From an uncultured Methylococcaceae bacterium (GTDB lineage: Bacteria > Pseudomonadota > Gammaproteobacteria > Methylococcales > Methylococcaceae): DNA of 38,531 bases. Below, one piece after another: positions 18,030-26,384 of this stretch. The DNA lies in NCBI GenBank assembly GCA_903859815.1, contig CAIOOA010000115.1, forward strand, positions 1 through 38,531. Direction: 5' to 3'. The notes beneath the pieces were generated by a model. That model saw nothing but the letters and a program-made list of their open reading frames with translations. It did no database searches and was not told where the DNA came from. The translations under genes were made by a program, and so were the position numbers. Within the stretch, counting starts at the first letter, position 1. Each line of letters opens with the position of its first letter.

Positions 18030-20876
18030 TCAACCCGCCGAAGTGGCGTTTTCCAGCATGGACAATTGCTGCTCGGTAAAGCTTTTGAACCCGTTTTGCC
18101 ATTCCGAGAAACCAGTCACTTTGGTCACTTGCACCGCCGTCACCTTGTATTCCGGGCAATTGGTCGCCCAGTCGGAATTGTCGGTGGTGATGACATTCGC
18201 GCCGGATTCCGGGAAATGGAAGGTCGTGTATACCACGCCAGGCTGCATTTTTTCCGTCACCCGGGCATGTAACACGGTCACACCAGCCCGGCTGGCAATG
18301 GATACCTTATCGCCATCGACAATCCCGCGCACCTCGGCATCATGCGGATGGATGTCCAGCCTGTCTTCAGGATGCCACGCCACATTCTCAGTACGTCGGG
18401 TCTGAGCGCCTACATTGTAGTGCGACAAAATGCGACCTGTGGTCAGGATCAACGGGTATTTGCTGTTGCTGCGTTCGCTGGTTGGTACGTACTCGGTCGG
18501 CATGAATTTACCTTTGCCACGCACAAACTCGTCAATATGCATGGTGGGTGTGCCATTCGGCGCTTCATCGTTGCAAGGCCATTGCACACTGCCCAGTTCG
18601 TCCAATTTTTTGAAACTGACACCTTTGAAGGTAGGAACCAAGGACGCAATTTCGTCAAGTATTTCCTTTGCACTGGAATAGTTCATTTCATAGCCGAGCG
18701 CATTGGACAACAACTGAGTGACTTCCCAATCCTCGTAACCGGCTTTCGGCGGCATGACGCGGCGAACCGGCGAAATACGACGTTCCGCGTTGGTGAATGT
18801 GCCGGTTTTTTCCAAGAACGATGCCCCGGGCAAGAACACATGGGCGTATTTTGCGGTTTCATTGAGGAACAAATCTTGGACGACCACGCATTCCATGGAC
18901 CTTAGAGCTTCTTCGACATGCTGGGTGTTGGGGTCGGATTGGGCGATGTCTTCGCCTTCACAATACAAGCCCTTGAACGACCCGTCAATTGCCGCTGAGA
19001 ACATATTCGGAATGCGCAAGCCCGGCTCGGCTTCCAGTTTGGCTCCCCAAACCGATTCAAACAGGGTGCGAGTTTCCAAGTCAGACACATGGCGATAGCC
19101 CGGAAGTTCATGCGGGAAGGAACCCATGTCACAGGAGCCTTGCACATTGTTCTGACCGCGCAAAGGGTTCACACCCACGCCTTCGCGTCCGATGTTGCCC
19201 GTCGCCATCGCCAAGTTGGCAATGCCGATCACAGTAGTCGAGCCTTGGCTATGTTCGGTCACGCCCAAGCCATAATAAATGGCCGCATTACCGGCCTTGG
19301 CATACAAACGCGCCGCTTCGCGAACCTTTTGCGCTGGAACGCCGGTGTGAATCTCGCTGGCCTCAGGAGAATTGCGCTCTTGGGAGACCACATCGCGCCA
19401 TTTGTTGAATGAATCAACCTCACACTTGGCATTGACGAAGTCCTCTTTGACCAGTCCTTCGGTGACAATCACATGGGCGATGGCGTTGACTAAAGCAACA
19501 TTGGTGCCGGGACGTAGTTTCAGATGGTAATCAGCTTGCACATGAGTCGACCTGACTAGGTCAATGTCACGCGGGTCGGCGACAATCAGCTTTGCACCTT
19601 GGCGCAAGCGCTTTTTCATCAAGGAACCAAACACCGGATGCCCGTCTGTCGGATTTGCGCCAATGACCACGATGACATCGGAAAGCATGACCGAATCAAA
19701 GGTTTGAGTACCGGCGGATTCACCGAGAGTCTGTTTCAAGCCATAACCGGTTGGAGAATGGCAAACACGGGCGCAAGTGTCCACGTTGTTATTGCCAAAT
19801 GCAGCGCGAACCAGTTTTTGCACGAGGTAGGCTTCTTCGTTGGTGCAACGGCTGGAAGTCAAGCCGCCTACTGAATTACGCCCGTATTTTTCTTGGATGC
19901 GCTTGAACTCGGACGCGGCATAGTTAATCGCCTCGTCCCAAGACACTTTTTGCCACGGGTCGGTGATGCTCTTGCGGATCATCGGTGTGGTGATGCGATC
20001 CGGGTGAGTCGCATAACCGAAAGCGAAACGTCCCTTCACACAGGAATGCCCATGGTTGGCCTGACCGTCTTTGTCGGGAACCATGCGCACCACTTCTGCG
20101 CCTTTCATTTCGGCCTTGAACGAGCAGCCCACGCCGCAATAGGCGCAAGTCGTGGTGATGCTATGGTCAGGCTGGCCTTGTTCGTAGATGGATTTTTCCA
20201 TCAAGGTCGCGGTCGGGCAGGCTTGCACACAAGCGCCGCAAGACACACACTCTGAATCCATGAAGGATTCATTTTGACCGGGGGAAATCTTCGAGTCGAA
20301 GCCTCGCCCGTCGATGGTCAGCGCAAACGTGCCTTGGGTTTCCTCGCAGGCACGGACGCAGCGCGAGCAGACGATGCACTTGCTAGGGTCAAACGTGAAA
20401 TACGGGTTGCTAGTGTCTTTTTCGGCTTGCAAGTGGTTTTCACCCTCGTAGCCGTAACGTACCTCGCGCAAACCCACCGTGCCTGCCATGTCTTGCAACT
20501 CACAATTGCCATTCGACGGGCAAGTGAGGCAATCCAGCGGATGGTCGGAAATGTACAATTCCATGATGCCCTTGCGAATTTGGTTCAGCTTGGCATTCTC
20601 GGTTTGCACTTTCATGCCTTCATAAACCGGAGTGGTGCAAGAGGCAGGATAACCTTTGCCGCCCTCCACCTGACATACGCACAAACGGCAGGAGCCAAAC
20701 GGGTCTATGCTGTCCGTCGCGCAGAGTTTAGGGATTTCGATGCCAATGCTGGATGCGGCGCGCATCACCGACGTGCCTTCTGGCACGGTGACTTTAAAGC
20801 CATCGATTTCCAGCTTGACATTTTTCTCCGACGGGCTGGCGGGGGTTCCGTAATCTTTATCGCGTACTAGTGACAT
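18030..20876 (-). CDS. fdsA: NAD-dependent formate dehydrogenase alpha (molybdenum) subunit
   Basis: This 948-residue catalytic subunit oxidises formate to CO2. It has an N-terminal [2Fe-2S] domain (C52, C63, C66, C80), a His-Cys3 [4Fe-4S] site (H112, C116, C119, C125), two ferredoxin clusters (C167-C177 and C210-C220 groups), and the molybdopterin domain opening with a [4Fe-4S] site (C244, C247, C251). The active-site loop 'CARVCHSPT' supplies C372 and H373, so this is a cysteine, not selenocysteine, enzyme. The C-terminal cofactor domain is complete. Length fits Ralstonia/Rhodobacter-type FdsA. The ATG at 20876 is chosen because gaggtga lies just upstream; a GTG at 20885 is within that signal. 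Electrons would pass to FdsB-FdsG, encoded 6.4 kb upstream rather than adjacent. fdhD and fdsD follow. Confidence 0.97.
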   Translation of the reverse strand: MSLVRDKDYGTPASPSEKNVKLEIDGFKVTVPEGTSVMRAASSIGIEIPKLCATDSIDPFGSCRLCVCQVEGGKGYPASCTTPVYEGMKVQTENAKLNQIRKGIMELYISDHPLDCLTCPSNGNCELQDMAGTVGLREVRYGYEGENHLQAEKDTSNPYFTFDPSKCIVCSRCVRACEETQGTFALTIDGRGFDSKISPGQNESFMDSECVSCGACVQACPTATLMEKSIYEQGQPDHSITTTCAYCGVGCSFKAEMKGAEVVRMVPDKDGQANHGHSCVKGRFAFGYATHPDRITTPMIRKSITDPWQKVSWDEAINYAASEFKRIQEKYGRNSVGGLTSSRCTNEEAYLVQKLVRAAFGNNNVDTCARVCHSPTGYGLKQTLGESAGTQTFDSVMLSDVIVVIGANPTDGHPVFGSLMKKRLRQGAKLIVADPRDIDLVRSTHVQADYHLKLRPGTNVALVNAIAHVIVTEGLVKEDFVNAKCEVDSFNKWRDVVSQERNSPEASEIHTGVPAQKVREAARLYAKAGNAAIYYGLGVTEHSQGSTTVIGIANLAMATGNIGREGVGVNPLRGQNNVQGSCDMGSFPHELPGYRHVSDLETRTLFESVWGAKLEAEPGLRIPNMFSAAIDGSFKGLYCEGEDIAQSDPNTQHVEEALRSMECVVVQDLFLNETAKYAHVFLPGASFLEKTGTFTNAERRISPVRRVMPPKAGYEDWEVTQLLSNALGYEMNYSSAKEILDEIASLVPTFKGVSFKKLDELGSVQWPCNDEAPNGTPTMHIDEFVRGKGKFMPTEYVPTSERSNSKYPLILTTGRILSHYNVGAQTRRTENVAWHPEDRLDIHPHDAEVRGIVDGDKVSIASRAGVTVLHARVTEKMQPGVVYTTFHFPESGANVITTDNSDWATNCPEYKVTAVQVTKVTGFSEWQNGFKSFTEQQLSMLENATSAG

Positions 20877-21045
20877 GAAACTCACCTCATTCTAAAATTG
20901 AACTAAATAGCGGAAAGACCCGCTCTGACCTTAGAGTGTTGGGCGTGGACTCCCCGCCGCCCATCATGATTGTAATGATATTTCCCCAATTTAATTTTTA
21001 TGTCAGGACACACCCGCAAGAGGGGTTTTATCGACCGACAAACCA

Positions 21046-22539
21046 TTATTTTACCCCGTTTCCATCGTTGCGATACAGAATAATGGGGCTGTTTGGGCAA
21101 CATATCTTTTTATAGAAGTTGCTTGGGACCAGCTTGTCTAGGCCAAACCATTCAAATGGTCTGGCAATTATCCGGTTTTCAGGGTTCAACTTGTCTACGA
21201 TTTGCCAATTGCCCGGCGCAAAGTCAGATGCATTCCAACGATAAGCATTGTATTGTCCTCTTGCGGCATTAATCGGAACCGATAGGAATAGGCTACCCGG
21301 TGGCGCGACTAGCGGATGGACTTTGGTTGCTGTATTGTCCAATTCTAGCAAAAAGCGCGCCCTCTCTTCCGTTTGCGGGTCAGTATAGATTGGCTCCGTT
21401 GATAGTTTGGCAAGTTCAACCAGCCAACGTTCCGCATAAATTGGGTTTTTGTTTTCCAAATAAAGGCAAACTATGTTCGTTACAATGATGCCGGAAAAGA
21501 GCAGCCCTGCCATGCCGCGTTTGCCTTGCGAACACATCAAGGATAGCCATGAGGCCACCAAAATAAGTGCGGCCACCGTTGCGGATGCCAAATATCGGGC
21601 ATCCAATACTAATTTTCGGGTGAGTAAGAATACAAATAATAACCAAGTTATCACAAATCCAAGTAGAAAATAATCTAGCCTCGGTTTTGATTTTAAGTCT
21701 GGACTTCTCAACAAGCCGTAGGACGCAAACGGTAACAGCCAAAATAATATGCCAAACCCTTGGTTGAACAATAGCAAAAATATTGGGTCCAAAAATACGC
21801 CAAAGTTTGAAGTCTTGCTTCTGTCAATGGTGTCATGATGATAATCTAAATGAAATCTATACAAGGGTGTCCCTGTATTCATCCAATAATAGATTGTCTC
21901 TGTCCCCCAAATTAATATAAACCCTAACAAGATGAGCATATATTGTGATCGATTTTTGCCATACCCAGAGGCAAACAATATAAAATAATACACTAATAAA
22001 CCGACGACCGTAGGGCGTGTGACAAAGGATATGCCAGCAGTAATCCCGACCAACACCAATAATAGGCCATTCCCGTTTTTGTAAACGGATAAGTAAAAAA
22101 TCAAGAGCGAGGCGATCACCCAAAACGTTTCAACCGTATCAACCCGTAAACTCGTTGCATTGACCAAGAGCAGAGGAGAGGTGGCCAACAGCGTAGATGA
22201 TAATAGTGCCGTCTGCCGGTCTTTTACTTTGCTTATTAATAAATAATTTAGCAGAACCAAAGCCACAAAGTATAAGAGTGTAGGTAAGGCGGCTGCCAAC
22301 TCTGATTCACCCAACGCCAGAAAACTTAATGCCATTGGCCACGTTAGAGGTAGTCTTACCTGCCAATGATCTTGTCCTATCATGAATGGTTCTGCTATTC
22401 TTGCACGGGCATTTTCAATATACACCCAGTCATCTGACCCTATATAACCAACCCATGAGTAATAGATGAATACCAAACAAATGGACAATAGCAAAAAAAT
22501 GTGAAATAAATAGGATTGTCCTATTTTTGAAAGAGTCAT
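21046..22539 (-). CDS. GT39/ArnT-type membrane glycosyltransferase
   Basis: The 497-residue protein has about ten to twelve membrane helices and the hallmark acidic first loop after helix 1 ('YIGSDDWVYIENARA'). It also has a later 'RVDTVETFW' and 'RPTVVGLL', as in the PMT/ArnT superfamily. Such enzymes transfer a sugar from a polyprenyl-phosphate donor onto protein or lipid on the periplasmic side. Donor and acceptor cannot be told from the sequence. A C-terminal soluble domain of about 120 residues follows the helices. The ATG at 22539 is preferred because aagga lies upstream and helix 1 then begins normally; an ATG 13 codons earlier overlaps the hicB relic. It is AT-richer than the fds genes and sits within the island between fdsB and fdsA. 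Confidence 0.82.
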   Translation of the reverse strand: MTLSKIGQSYLFHIFLLLSICLVFIYYSWVGYIGSDDWVYIENARARIAEPFMIGQDHWQVRLPLTWPMALSFLALGESELAAALPTLLYFVALVLLNYLLISKVKDRQTALLSSTLLATSPLLLVNATSLRVDTVETFWVIASLLIFYLSVYKNGNGLLLVLVGITAGISFVTRPTVVGLLVYYFILFASGYGKNRSQYMLILLGFILIWGTETIYYWMNTGTPLYRFHLDYHHDTIDRSKTSNFGVFLDPIFLLLFNQGFGILFWLLPFASYGLLRSPDLKSKPRLDYFLLGFVITWLLFVFLLTRKLVLDARYLASATVAALILVASWLSLMCSQGKRGMAGLLFSGIIVTNIVCLYLENKNPIYAERWLVELAKLSTEPIYTDPQTEERARFLLELDNTATKVHPLVAPPGSLFLSVPINAARGQYNAYRWNASDFAPGNWQIVDKLNPENRIIARPFEWFGLDKLVPSNFYKKICCPNSPIILYRNDGNGVK

Positions 22540-22569
22540 ATAAGTATTTTCCTTGTATATTTTATTTCC

Positions 22570-22675
22570 AAAACTCAATGACAGCTTCTCTTTGGCTTAC
22601 CGGCAATTCTTCCTTGGTGATTTTTTCGCGTTCGCACCGGGAACCTCTTCTATCCAACCTAGCCACCAATTGAAA
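22570..22675 (-). pseudogene. hicB antitoxin relic
   Basis: Minus-strand translation of this stretch gives 'NWWLGWIEEVPGANAKK' in one frame and then 'EKITKEEL' and 'REAVIE' in another. These match the intact HicB at 23989-24201 ('DWWLGWVEEVPGANAQEKTKEEL', '…REAVTD') closely, in protein and in DNA. A one-base shift breaks the frame, and both ends of the gene are missing. It lies directly upstream of the glycosyltransferase gene and shows that hicB-like DNA was once duplicated or inserted here. Confidence 0.8.
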
Positions 22676-22704
22676 TCCTATTTATAAATGCTTTGAATTC
22701 AGTG

Positions 22705-23514
22705 CTATTGATGTGGAAGCCAGTGCATCAAAGCATTTTTTTGCAATTTATAATTTTCCATTAAACAAGCATCTATGTTTTCGGCATTATTACAGGATGC
22801 GTCTCTGGAGCGAAGCCATTTTTTTTGAAATATTGACAACTGACTCCTATCAGGAAGCGTTGAATTTGCATAATAAATATTGTTATATAGCGTGTGAAGT
22901 TCAAGATCAACTTTTGATAGTTCAGGGTTTTTGCAGATGACGTTCTCTATTTTAGAATTTGCTTTGAGGCAATCGAAGCTAGGGCCATTGGCAGTGGGTT
23001 GAAATTTCTTTAAAGGCTGAAAATCTTTTGCTTGGAGCCTAATATTCTTTCCATGAACGGGTGCAAAGTTAACTTGAGTGGGAGTTTTGTTGACATCCGA
23101 CAGCCAGCGACGTAAATCGCCAATCGCTGATTTCGGAATGTCTTTGACAGTAACATTTTTAGAAGAGATGGAAAGCCTACCCCCATCATCCAAGATTGCC
23201 CCGATGGATTTTCCAGTGTGCATGTCATACCAGTAAAAAGATTTAGTGAAGCATTCATGCGGTTTGCAAGCCGATGTGGAAAAGTAGCGATTCTCTGATA
23301 TACGGACAGGATCAGGAGGTCCACCCAAGCCATCCAAGAGTTTGCCTGAAAATGGATTCGGAATGGTTGATTTAATCAGGCCAGCCGTGCGCTTGTCCCA
23401 AATAAATTCATTGGCAGACTTTCCTTGGTAGGACAGTAACCATTGCACTTGGGCTGGTGCAAATGAAGTATACATTGCCAGTAATAGAAGAATAAAATAA
23501 CGATAACGAATCAT
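22705..23514 (-). CDS. Secreted protein with C-terminal LprI-like (DUF1311) domain
   Basis: The 269-residue product has a signal peptide ('FILLLLAMYTSFAPAQ') and so acts in the periplasm or beyond. Residues about 25-165 form a region I do not recognise. Residues about 178-265 match the LprI/DUF1311 pattern, with 'SFDCLKANSKIENVIC' opening, 'LSKVDLELHTLYNN' in the middle, 'QKKWLRSRDASC' and a final 'IDACLMENY'; the paired cysteines probably form disulfides. LprI of Mycobacterium inhibits lysozyme, but most members are uncharacterised, so the role here is open. It lies in the low-GC island with the hic genes. Confidence 0.75.
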   Translation of the reverse strand: MIRYRYFILLLLAMYTSFAPAQVQWLLSYQGKSANEFIWDKRTAGLIKSTIPNPFSGKLLDGLGGPPDPVRISENRYFSTSACKPHECFTKSFYWYDMHTGKSIGAILDDGGRLSISSKNVTVKDIPKSAIGDLRRWLSDVNKTPTQVNFAPVHGKNIRLQAKDFQPLKKFQPTANGPSFDCLKANSKIENVICKNPELSKVDLELHTLYNNIYYANSTLPDRSQLSIFQKKWLRSRDASCNNAENIDACLMENYKLQKNALMHWLPHQ

Positions 23515-23573
23515 GATCTACGTCAAACGATTGATTGCTGGGAATTCAAGTTTCATTTCTCAAAAACAGGTAA

Positions 23574-23810
23574 TTAGGCGGTGATTTGCTGAAAACGCAC
23601 TACCTCGACAATAATATTTTCTTCAACCGCATGTTGTTTTGACAGAAACGCATCAACTGCATCCAAAGTCTTGGCGTGGTAATATCTTTCCCCGCACTCT
23701 GTGCATACTTCCGCTTCTATATTTTCTACAATATATAACTTGCCATGCAGCCAATGCTGGCGTTTCACTTTCTTTTGTCTGGTGTCTCTACCGCAGAATT
23801 CACATTTCAT
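23574..23810 (-). CDS. YgiT-type zinc finger protein, MqsA-like
   Basis: The 78-residue protein has two CxxC pairs (C3/C6 and C36/C39), 'KCEFCG' and 'VCTECGERYY', typical of the YgiT-type zinc domain found at the N-terminus of the MqsA antitoxin. The DNA-binding helix-turn-helix of full MqsA is absent. The ATG at 23810 overlaps the hicA stop codon by four bases, so translation is coupled to hicA; an earlier in-frame ATG inside hicA is less likely. YgiT-type proteins usually partner an MqsR- or DUF4258-type toxin, so placement behind hicBA is unusual. Confidence 0.85.
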   Translation of the reverse strand: MKCEFCGRDTRQKKVKRQHWLHGKLYIVENIEAEVCTECGERYYHAKTLDAVDAFLSKQHAVEENIIVEVVRFQQITA

Positions 23811-23992
23811 GGATTGGTAATACCGAGGTCTTTGCAAATCTTTTGAGCCATGAACTCCTTTATTTCGTTATGGCGTGGAACTGCTGTCATCTCGCCAGTT
23901 TCCTTGTTTTGCCATATTGAGTGTCGGCCGCCTTCTCTCAGCAATACACAGCCATGCTTGGACAAATGCCGAATCAATACGCTGCGCCTCAT
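23807..23992 (-). CDS. hicA: HicA-family mRNA interferase toxin
   Basis: The 61-residue protein has the HicA double-stranded-RNA-binding-like fold signature: an N-terminal helix ('RRSVLIRHLSKHGC'), then 'REGGRHSIWQN' with the catalytic histidine H24, then 'MTAVPRHNEIKEFMAQKICKDLGI'. HicA toxins cleave mRNA and are neutralised by HicB. It overlaps the upstream hicB by four bases and the downstream ygiT-like gene by four bases, so the three are translated as one coupled unit. Confidence 0.9.
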   Translation of the reverse strand: MRRSVLIRHLSKHGCVLLREGGRHSIWQNKETGEMTAVPRHNEIKEFMAQKICKDLGITNP

Positions 23993-24201
23993 ATAAAGAG
24001 AGGGATCTCTTCGTAATTATTGACCGCTTGTCGTCGTGCTTCCATACGCCTTAATTCCAGAATATCTGTTACTGCTTCTCTAAGGCTAATCAGTAATTCT
24101 TCCTTGGTCTTCTCTTGTGCATTTGCACCGGGGACTTCTTCGACCCAGCCGAGCCACCAATCACCGTCTTGTTTAACAATCGCTGTAAATTCAGACTTCA
24201 T
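23989..24201 (-). CDS. hicB: HicB-family antitoxin
   Basis: The 70-residue protein has the short HicB RNase H-like domain: 'FTAIVKQDGDWWLGWVEEVPG' with 'TKEELLISLREAVTDILEL' following. No separate DNA-binding domain is attached. It is the first gene of the hicB-hicA-ygiT unit, with gaggt six bases before the ATG and a four-base overlap with hicA. A broken copy lies at 22570-22675. Confidence 0.88.
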   Translation of the reverse strand: MKSEFTAIVKQDGDWWLGWVEEVPGANAQEKTKEELLISLREAVTDILELRRMEARRQAVNNYEEIPLFI

Positions 24202-24243
24202 ATTTTAACCTCGATTCTGTGTTCGTTCCCAAGCTACGTTAAA

Positions 24244-24483
24244 TCAAGCAGCAAGTCTTGCCAATGCATCATGAAGCCGTATGGCGGTGGAGTTGCCCAA
24301 AGCTATCGGCGCGAACCATGACGAAGGATAAAGATAATCTTCGCCTGATTCGTCTATAATCCGCATCATGTCATTGCCAGCATTTTCTTCGACAAGTTCA
24401 TAAACCCAACCCACGGTAATATCTTCGTAGGAAAAATCACCTAGGTCTTGTTTTTCGAGACAGACAACGAATTGTATAGTCAC
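24244..24483 (-). CDS. Uncharacterised small acidic protein
   Basis: The 79-residue acidic protein begins at a GTG ('MTIQFVVCLEKQDLGDF') with aggtt upstream. A longer reading to an ATG at 24534 would translate part of a palindromic repeat ('SLTASGAWERA') and is rejected. The segment 'VGWVYELVEENAGNDMMRI' and 'YLYPSSWFAPI' suggests a small SH3-like beta barrel, as seen in proteins linked to toxin-antitoxin loci, but I do not recognise the family. It precedes hicB by 42 bases and may be co-transcribed with it. Confidence 0.6.
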   Translation of the reverse strand: MTIQFVVCLEKQDLGDFSYEDITVGWVYELVEENAGNDMMRIIDESGEDYLYPSSWFAPIALGNSTAIRLHDALARLAA

Positions 24484-24561
24484 CTTATAACCTATTGCTC
24501 GTTCCCAAGCTCCAGAGGCTGTCAAAGAATTCAAGTTATACGCATTACGGTGGGTTTACTC

Positions 24562-24668
24562 GTTCCCAAGCTCCAGCTTGGGAATGCGGCCTTTGAAGCT
24601 CCAGCTTCAGGGCAAACCATCAAGCAGAGCTTGCAGTACATGGGTTCCCAAGCAGGAGCTTGGGAACC
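24562..24668. repeat. Cluster of four AAGC/GCTT hairpins
   Basis: Four palindromes follow one another: 24563-24584 (ttcccaagc/gcttgggaa), 24595-24608 (gaagc/gcttc), 24621-24633 (caagc/gcttg) and 24643-24668 (ggttcccaagc/gcttgggaacc, 11 perfect pairs). All share an AAGC...GCTT core. Half copies of the first arm occur at 24501-24515 and 24225-24235. This is an intergenic repeat family rather than a gene. No open frame or transposase accompanies it. Confidence 0.85.
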
Positions 24669-24738
24669 AGCTAACTAGGATGCCTAGAAACCAGTAAATC
24701 TTAAGGTAGCCGTATTGCGCCTGGCCTTACCATGTTAG

Positions 24739-25272
24739 TTACTCAATGCTCGCGCCACGAGTAATTAAATGCTCTTGCGCATTCAGGAACAGTGTCTTTA
24801 GTTTCACAAAATGACCTACATCCAGAAAAGTTGTATCTCCGTGAGGACTAATTTTTATGAACGCTTGTTGATCTTGTTGGTTAGTTTGATAGAAGCCAAA
24901 CTGAGCATCATCTTTTGTAGAGTAAACTACTTCAGTATAATCACATTGTTTTGATTTCAAACTTACAGAAAGTGAGCCAATAAAATCAAATGAATCCATA
25001 AGTTCAGGTAATTCATCAAAGTCAAGCAATACGGATAATTCGGAATAGCTTTCGGTTTCTGTTCTGGATAATCTTACTCCATAAGAAGTCTTTCGAGTCT
25101 TACCTTTTACAATCCCTAGAATCATAGTTGATACAATAATCGAATGATCATATTCTGCTTTAAGTTTACCAACTTCCCGAAGCTCTTTAATTACTATTGA
25201 GCCTTTTTGAGCAAGAAATTGTCGAACATTTGTACCTTCTATAACAGGTTGTGCATTACTTGAAGTTTCCAT
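24739..25272 (-). CDS. Uncharacterised protein
   Basis: The 177-residue soluble protein begins METSSNAQPVIEG; the ATG at 25272 has agga seven bases upstream, better than an ATG eleven codons earlier. It has alternating polar and hydrophobic segments ('SELSVLLDFDELPELMDSF', 'TTFLDVGHFVKLKTLFLNA') without membrane helices or a signal peptide. The composition is AT-rich, as for its neighbours. I do not recognise the family and see no catalytic motif. It lies after the HEPN-like gene on the same strand with about 95 bases between them. Confidence 0.68.
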   Translation of the reverse strand: METSSNAQPVIEGTNVRQFLAQKGSIVIKELREVGKLKAEYDHSIIVSTMILGIVKGKTRKTSYGVRLSRTETESYSELSVLLDFDELPELMDSFDFIGSLSVSLKSKQCDYTEVVYSTKDDAQFGFYQTNQQDQQAFIKISPHGDTTFLDVGHFVKLKTLFLNAQEHLITRGASIE

Positions 25273-25367
25273 GTTTTTTCCTAAATTTTTCGATAAAAAA
25301 ACCACTCTTAATTCAGATTAAAGACTTGAATTATTTGCGGGAAATTGAGCAAATATCTATAAAGTTT

Positions 25368-26030
25368 TCACTGAGAGAACTTCTGGAGTATCCTTGCGAC
25401 TCCAGAACTCAATTGAGCCACATTATCAGCCGACAAATTTGGCTTATTATGCGCAGCATCATTTCCAATCACAATGAGCGAATCGATATCTTTAAAGGTA
25501 ATTTTGTCGTAAACATTAGCTTTGTAGAGTTCGGTATTGTAGTCATTCAATGTTGGAATTAACCTGTTAAATTTAATATTCTGCTCGATACAAAGTCTTC
25601 TGAGTCTCTCCTCAAGCACCGCTCTATATATAACTCCAGCAGCAAGAAAGTATTTTTGCTTTAGCAAATATTCTGCTTGCTCGTAAAGATTTGAGAAAAC
25701 TTCTGCTAGCACTAGATCTTCAACTTCTAGTAGGAGACCTTCATCTGTGGATATCCTAATTGCCTGTAAGGTACTGTGAGTTGTAATTGCTACCTCAAAG
25801 CTATTTTCATAGTCAGAGGTCAGGGCTATTTCCCATGGTTTTCCTACTCGTCCTAATAGCGATGCAAGCAATTTACATCTAGCACGCCACCGAGAAAAAG
25901 CTGCCAAATCGACATAGGTAGGTGGTCCACCTGGCCAATTACCGCTTTGCTGCCATTTGGTTTTGAGTACACCTTCACCCTCGGTAATCAACTTATCCAA
26001 TAGTTCTCGGATTTGAAGATATGCTTTCAT
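25368..26030 (-). CDS. Protein with HEPN/DUF4145-like C-terminal domain
   Basis: The 220-residue protein has an N-terminal region with a tryptophan/proline patch ('WQQSGNWPGGPPTYVD') and a C-terminal helical domain (about 125-218). The latter opens 'KQKYFLAAGVIYRAVLEERL', continues 'LRRLCIEQNIKFNRLI' and ends in 'IVIGNDAAHNKPNLS', the pattern of DUF4145-type HEPN proteins. Such domains often occur in defence or abortive-infection proteins and some are RNases; activity here is not shown, since the classic R-x4-6-H motif is not clear. The ATG has aagga six bases upstream. The gene lies in the island among toxin-antitoxin genes. Confidence 0.6.
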   Translation of the reverse strand: MKAYLQIRELLDKLITEGEGVLKTKWQQSGNWPGGPPTYVDLAAFSRWRARCKLLASLLGRVGKPWEIALTSDYENSFEVAITTHSTLQAIRISTDEGLLLEVEDLVLAEVFSNLYEQAEYLLKQKYFLAAGVIYRAVLEERLRRLCIEQNIKFNRLIPTLNDYNTELYKANVYDKITFKDIDSLIVIGNDAAHNKPNLSADNVAQLSSGVARILQKFSQ

Positions 26031-26113
26031 TTAATTCCTTTGACTAACGAGGATAGCACAAATATCGGAAAATCATGCGTCTATAATTATAGGTTATTAG
26101 ACTTATTGATCTT

Positions 26114-26133
26114 TTCCACGCTTTCCGTGGGAA
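26114..26133. repeat. Partial palindromic repeat (ccacg/cgtgg hairpin)
   Basis: ttccacg and cgtgggaa form a short imperfect hairpin around ctttc. It resembles a truncated gttcccacg-type palindromic repeat, the same general class as the AAGC/GCTT cluster at 24562-24668. It lies in the gap between the HEPN-like gene and the second hicB. Confidence 0.45.
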
Positions 26134-26162
26134 CGATTATAATTGTATAAATATTGGAATGA

Positions 26163-26384
26163 TTACGCCACTTCCTGCATCGGTTTAACACGGGGATTTG
26201 GAAGTTTTCGACCCTGTTCCATAAAATGATTAAGTACATCATCAATCACTTCACATAATTCACTATATAACTTCACAGGATCATCGCCATGAATGCCGGT
26301 AATCAAATCAGGGCATTTGCCAATATAGACTTGATCTTCATCGCTCCATTCAATCAACTTATGATATTGATCGGATTGCTTCAT
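26163..26384 (-). CDS. hicB: HicB-like antitoxin, second pair
   Basis: The 73-residue protein has 'YHKLIEWSDEDQVYIGKCPDL', 'GDDPVKLYSELCEVIDDVL', the UPF0150/HicB core. It overlaps the upstream hicA by four bases. The toxin-first order is the reverse of the pair at 23807-24201, and the protein sequences differ strongly, so the two pairs are separate acquisitions and not a duplication. Confidence 0.85.
   Translation of the reverse strand: MKQSDQYHKLIEWSDEDQVYIGKCPDLITGIHGDDPVKLYSELCEVIDDVLNHFMEQGRKLPNPRVKPMQEVA

Noticed and set aside
19760-19780. Selenocysteine codon in the formate dehydrogenase active site
   Set aside because: The codon is TGC (Cys) and no TGA is read in frame.
18342-20870. 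Long plus-strand ORFs (up to 198 codons) inside fdsA
   Set aside because: They are antisense shadows of a well-identified gene; basic, histidine- and alanine-rich composition typical of such shadows.
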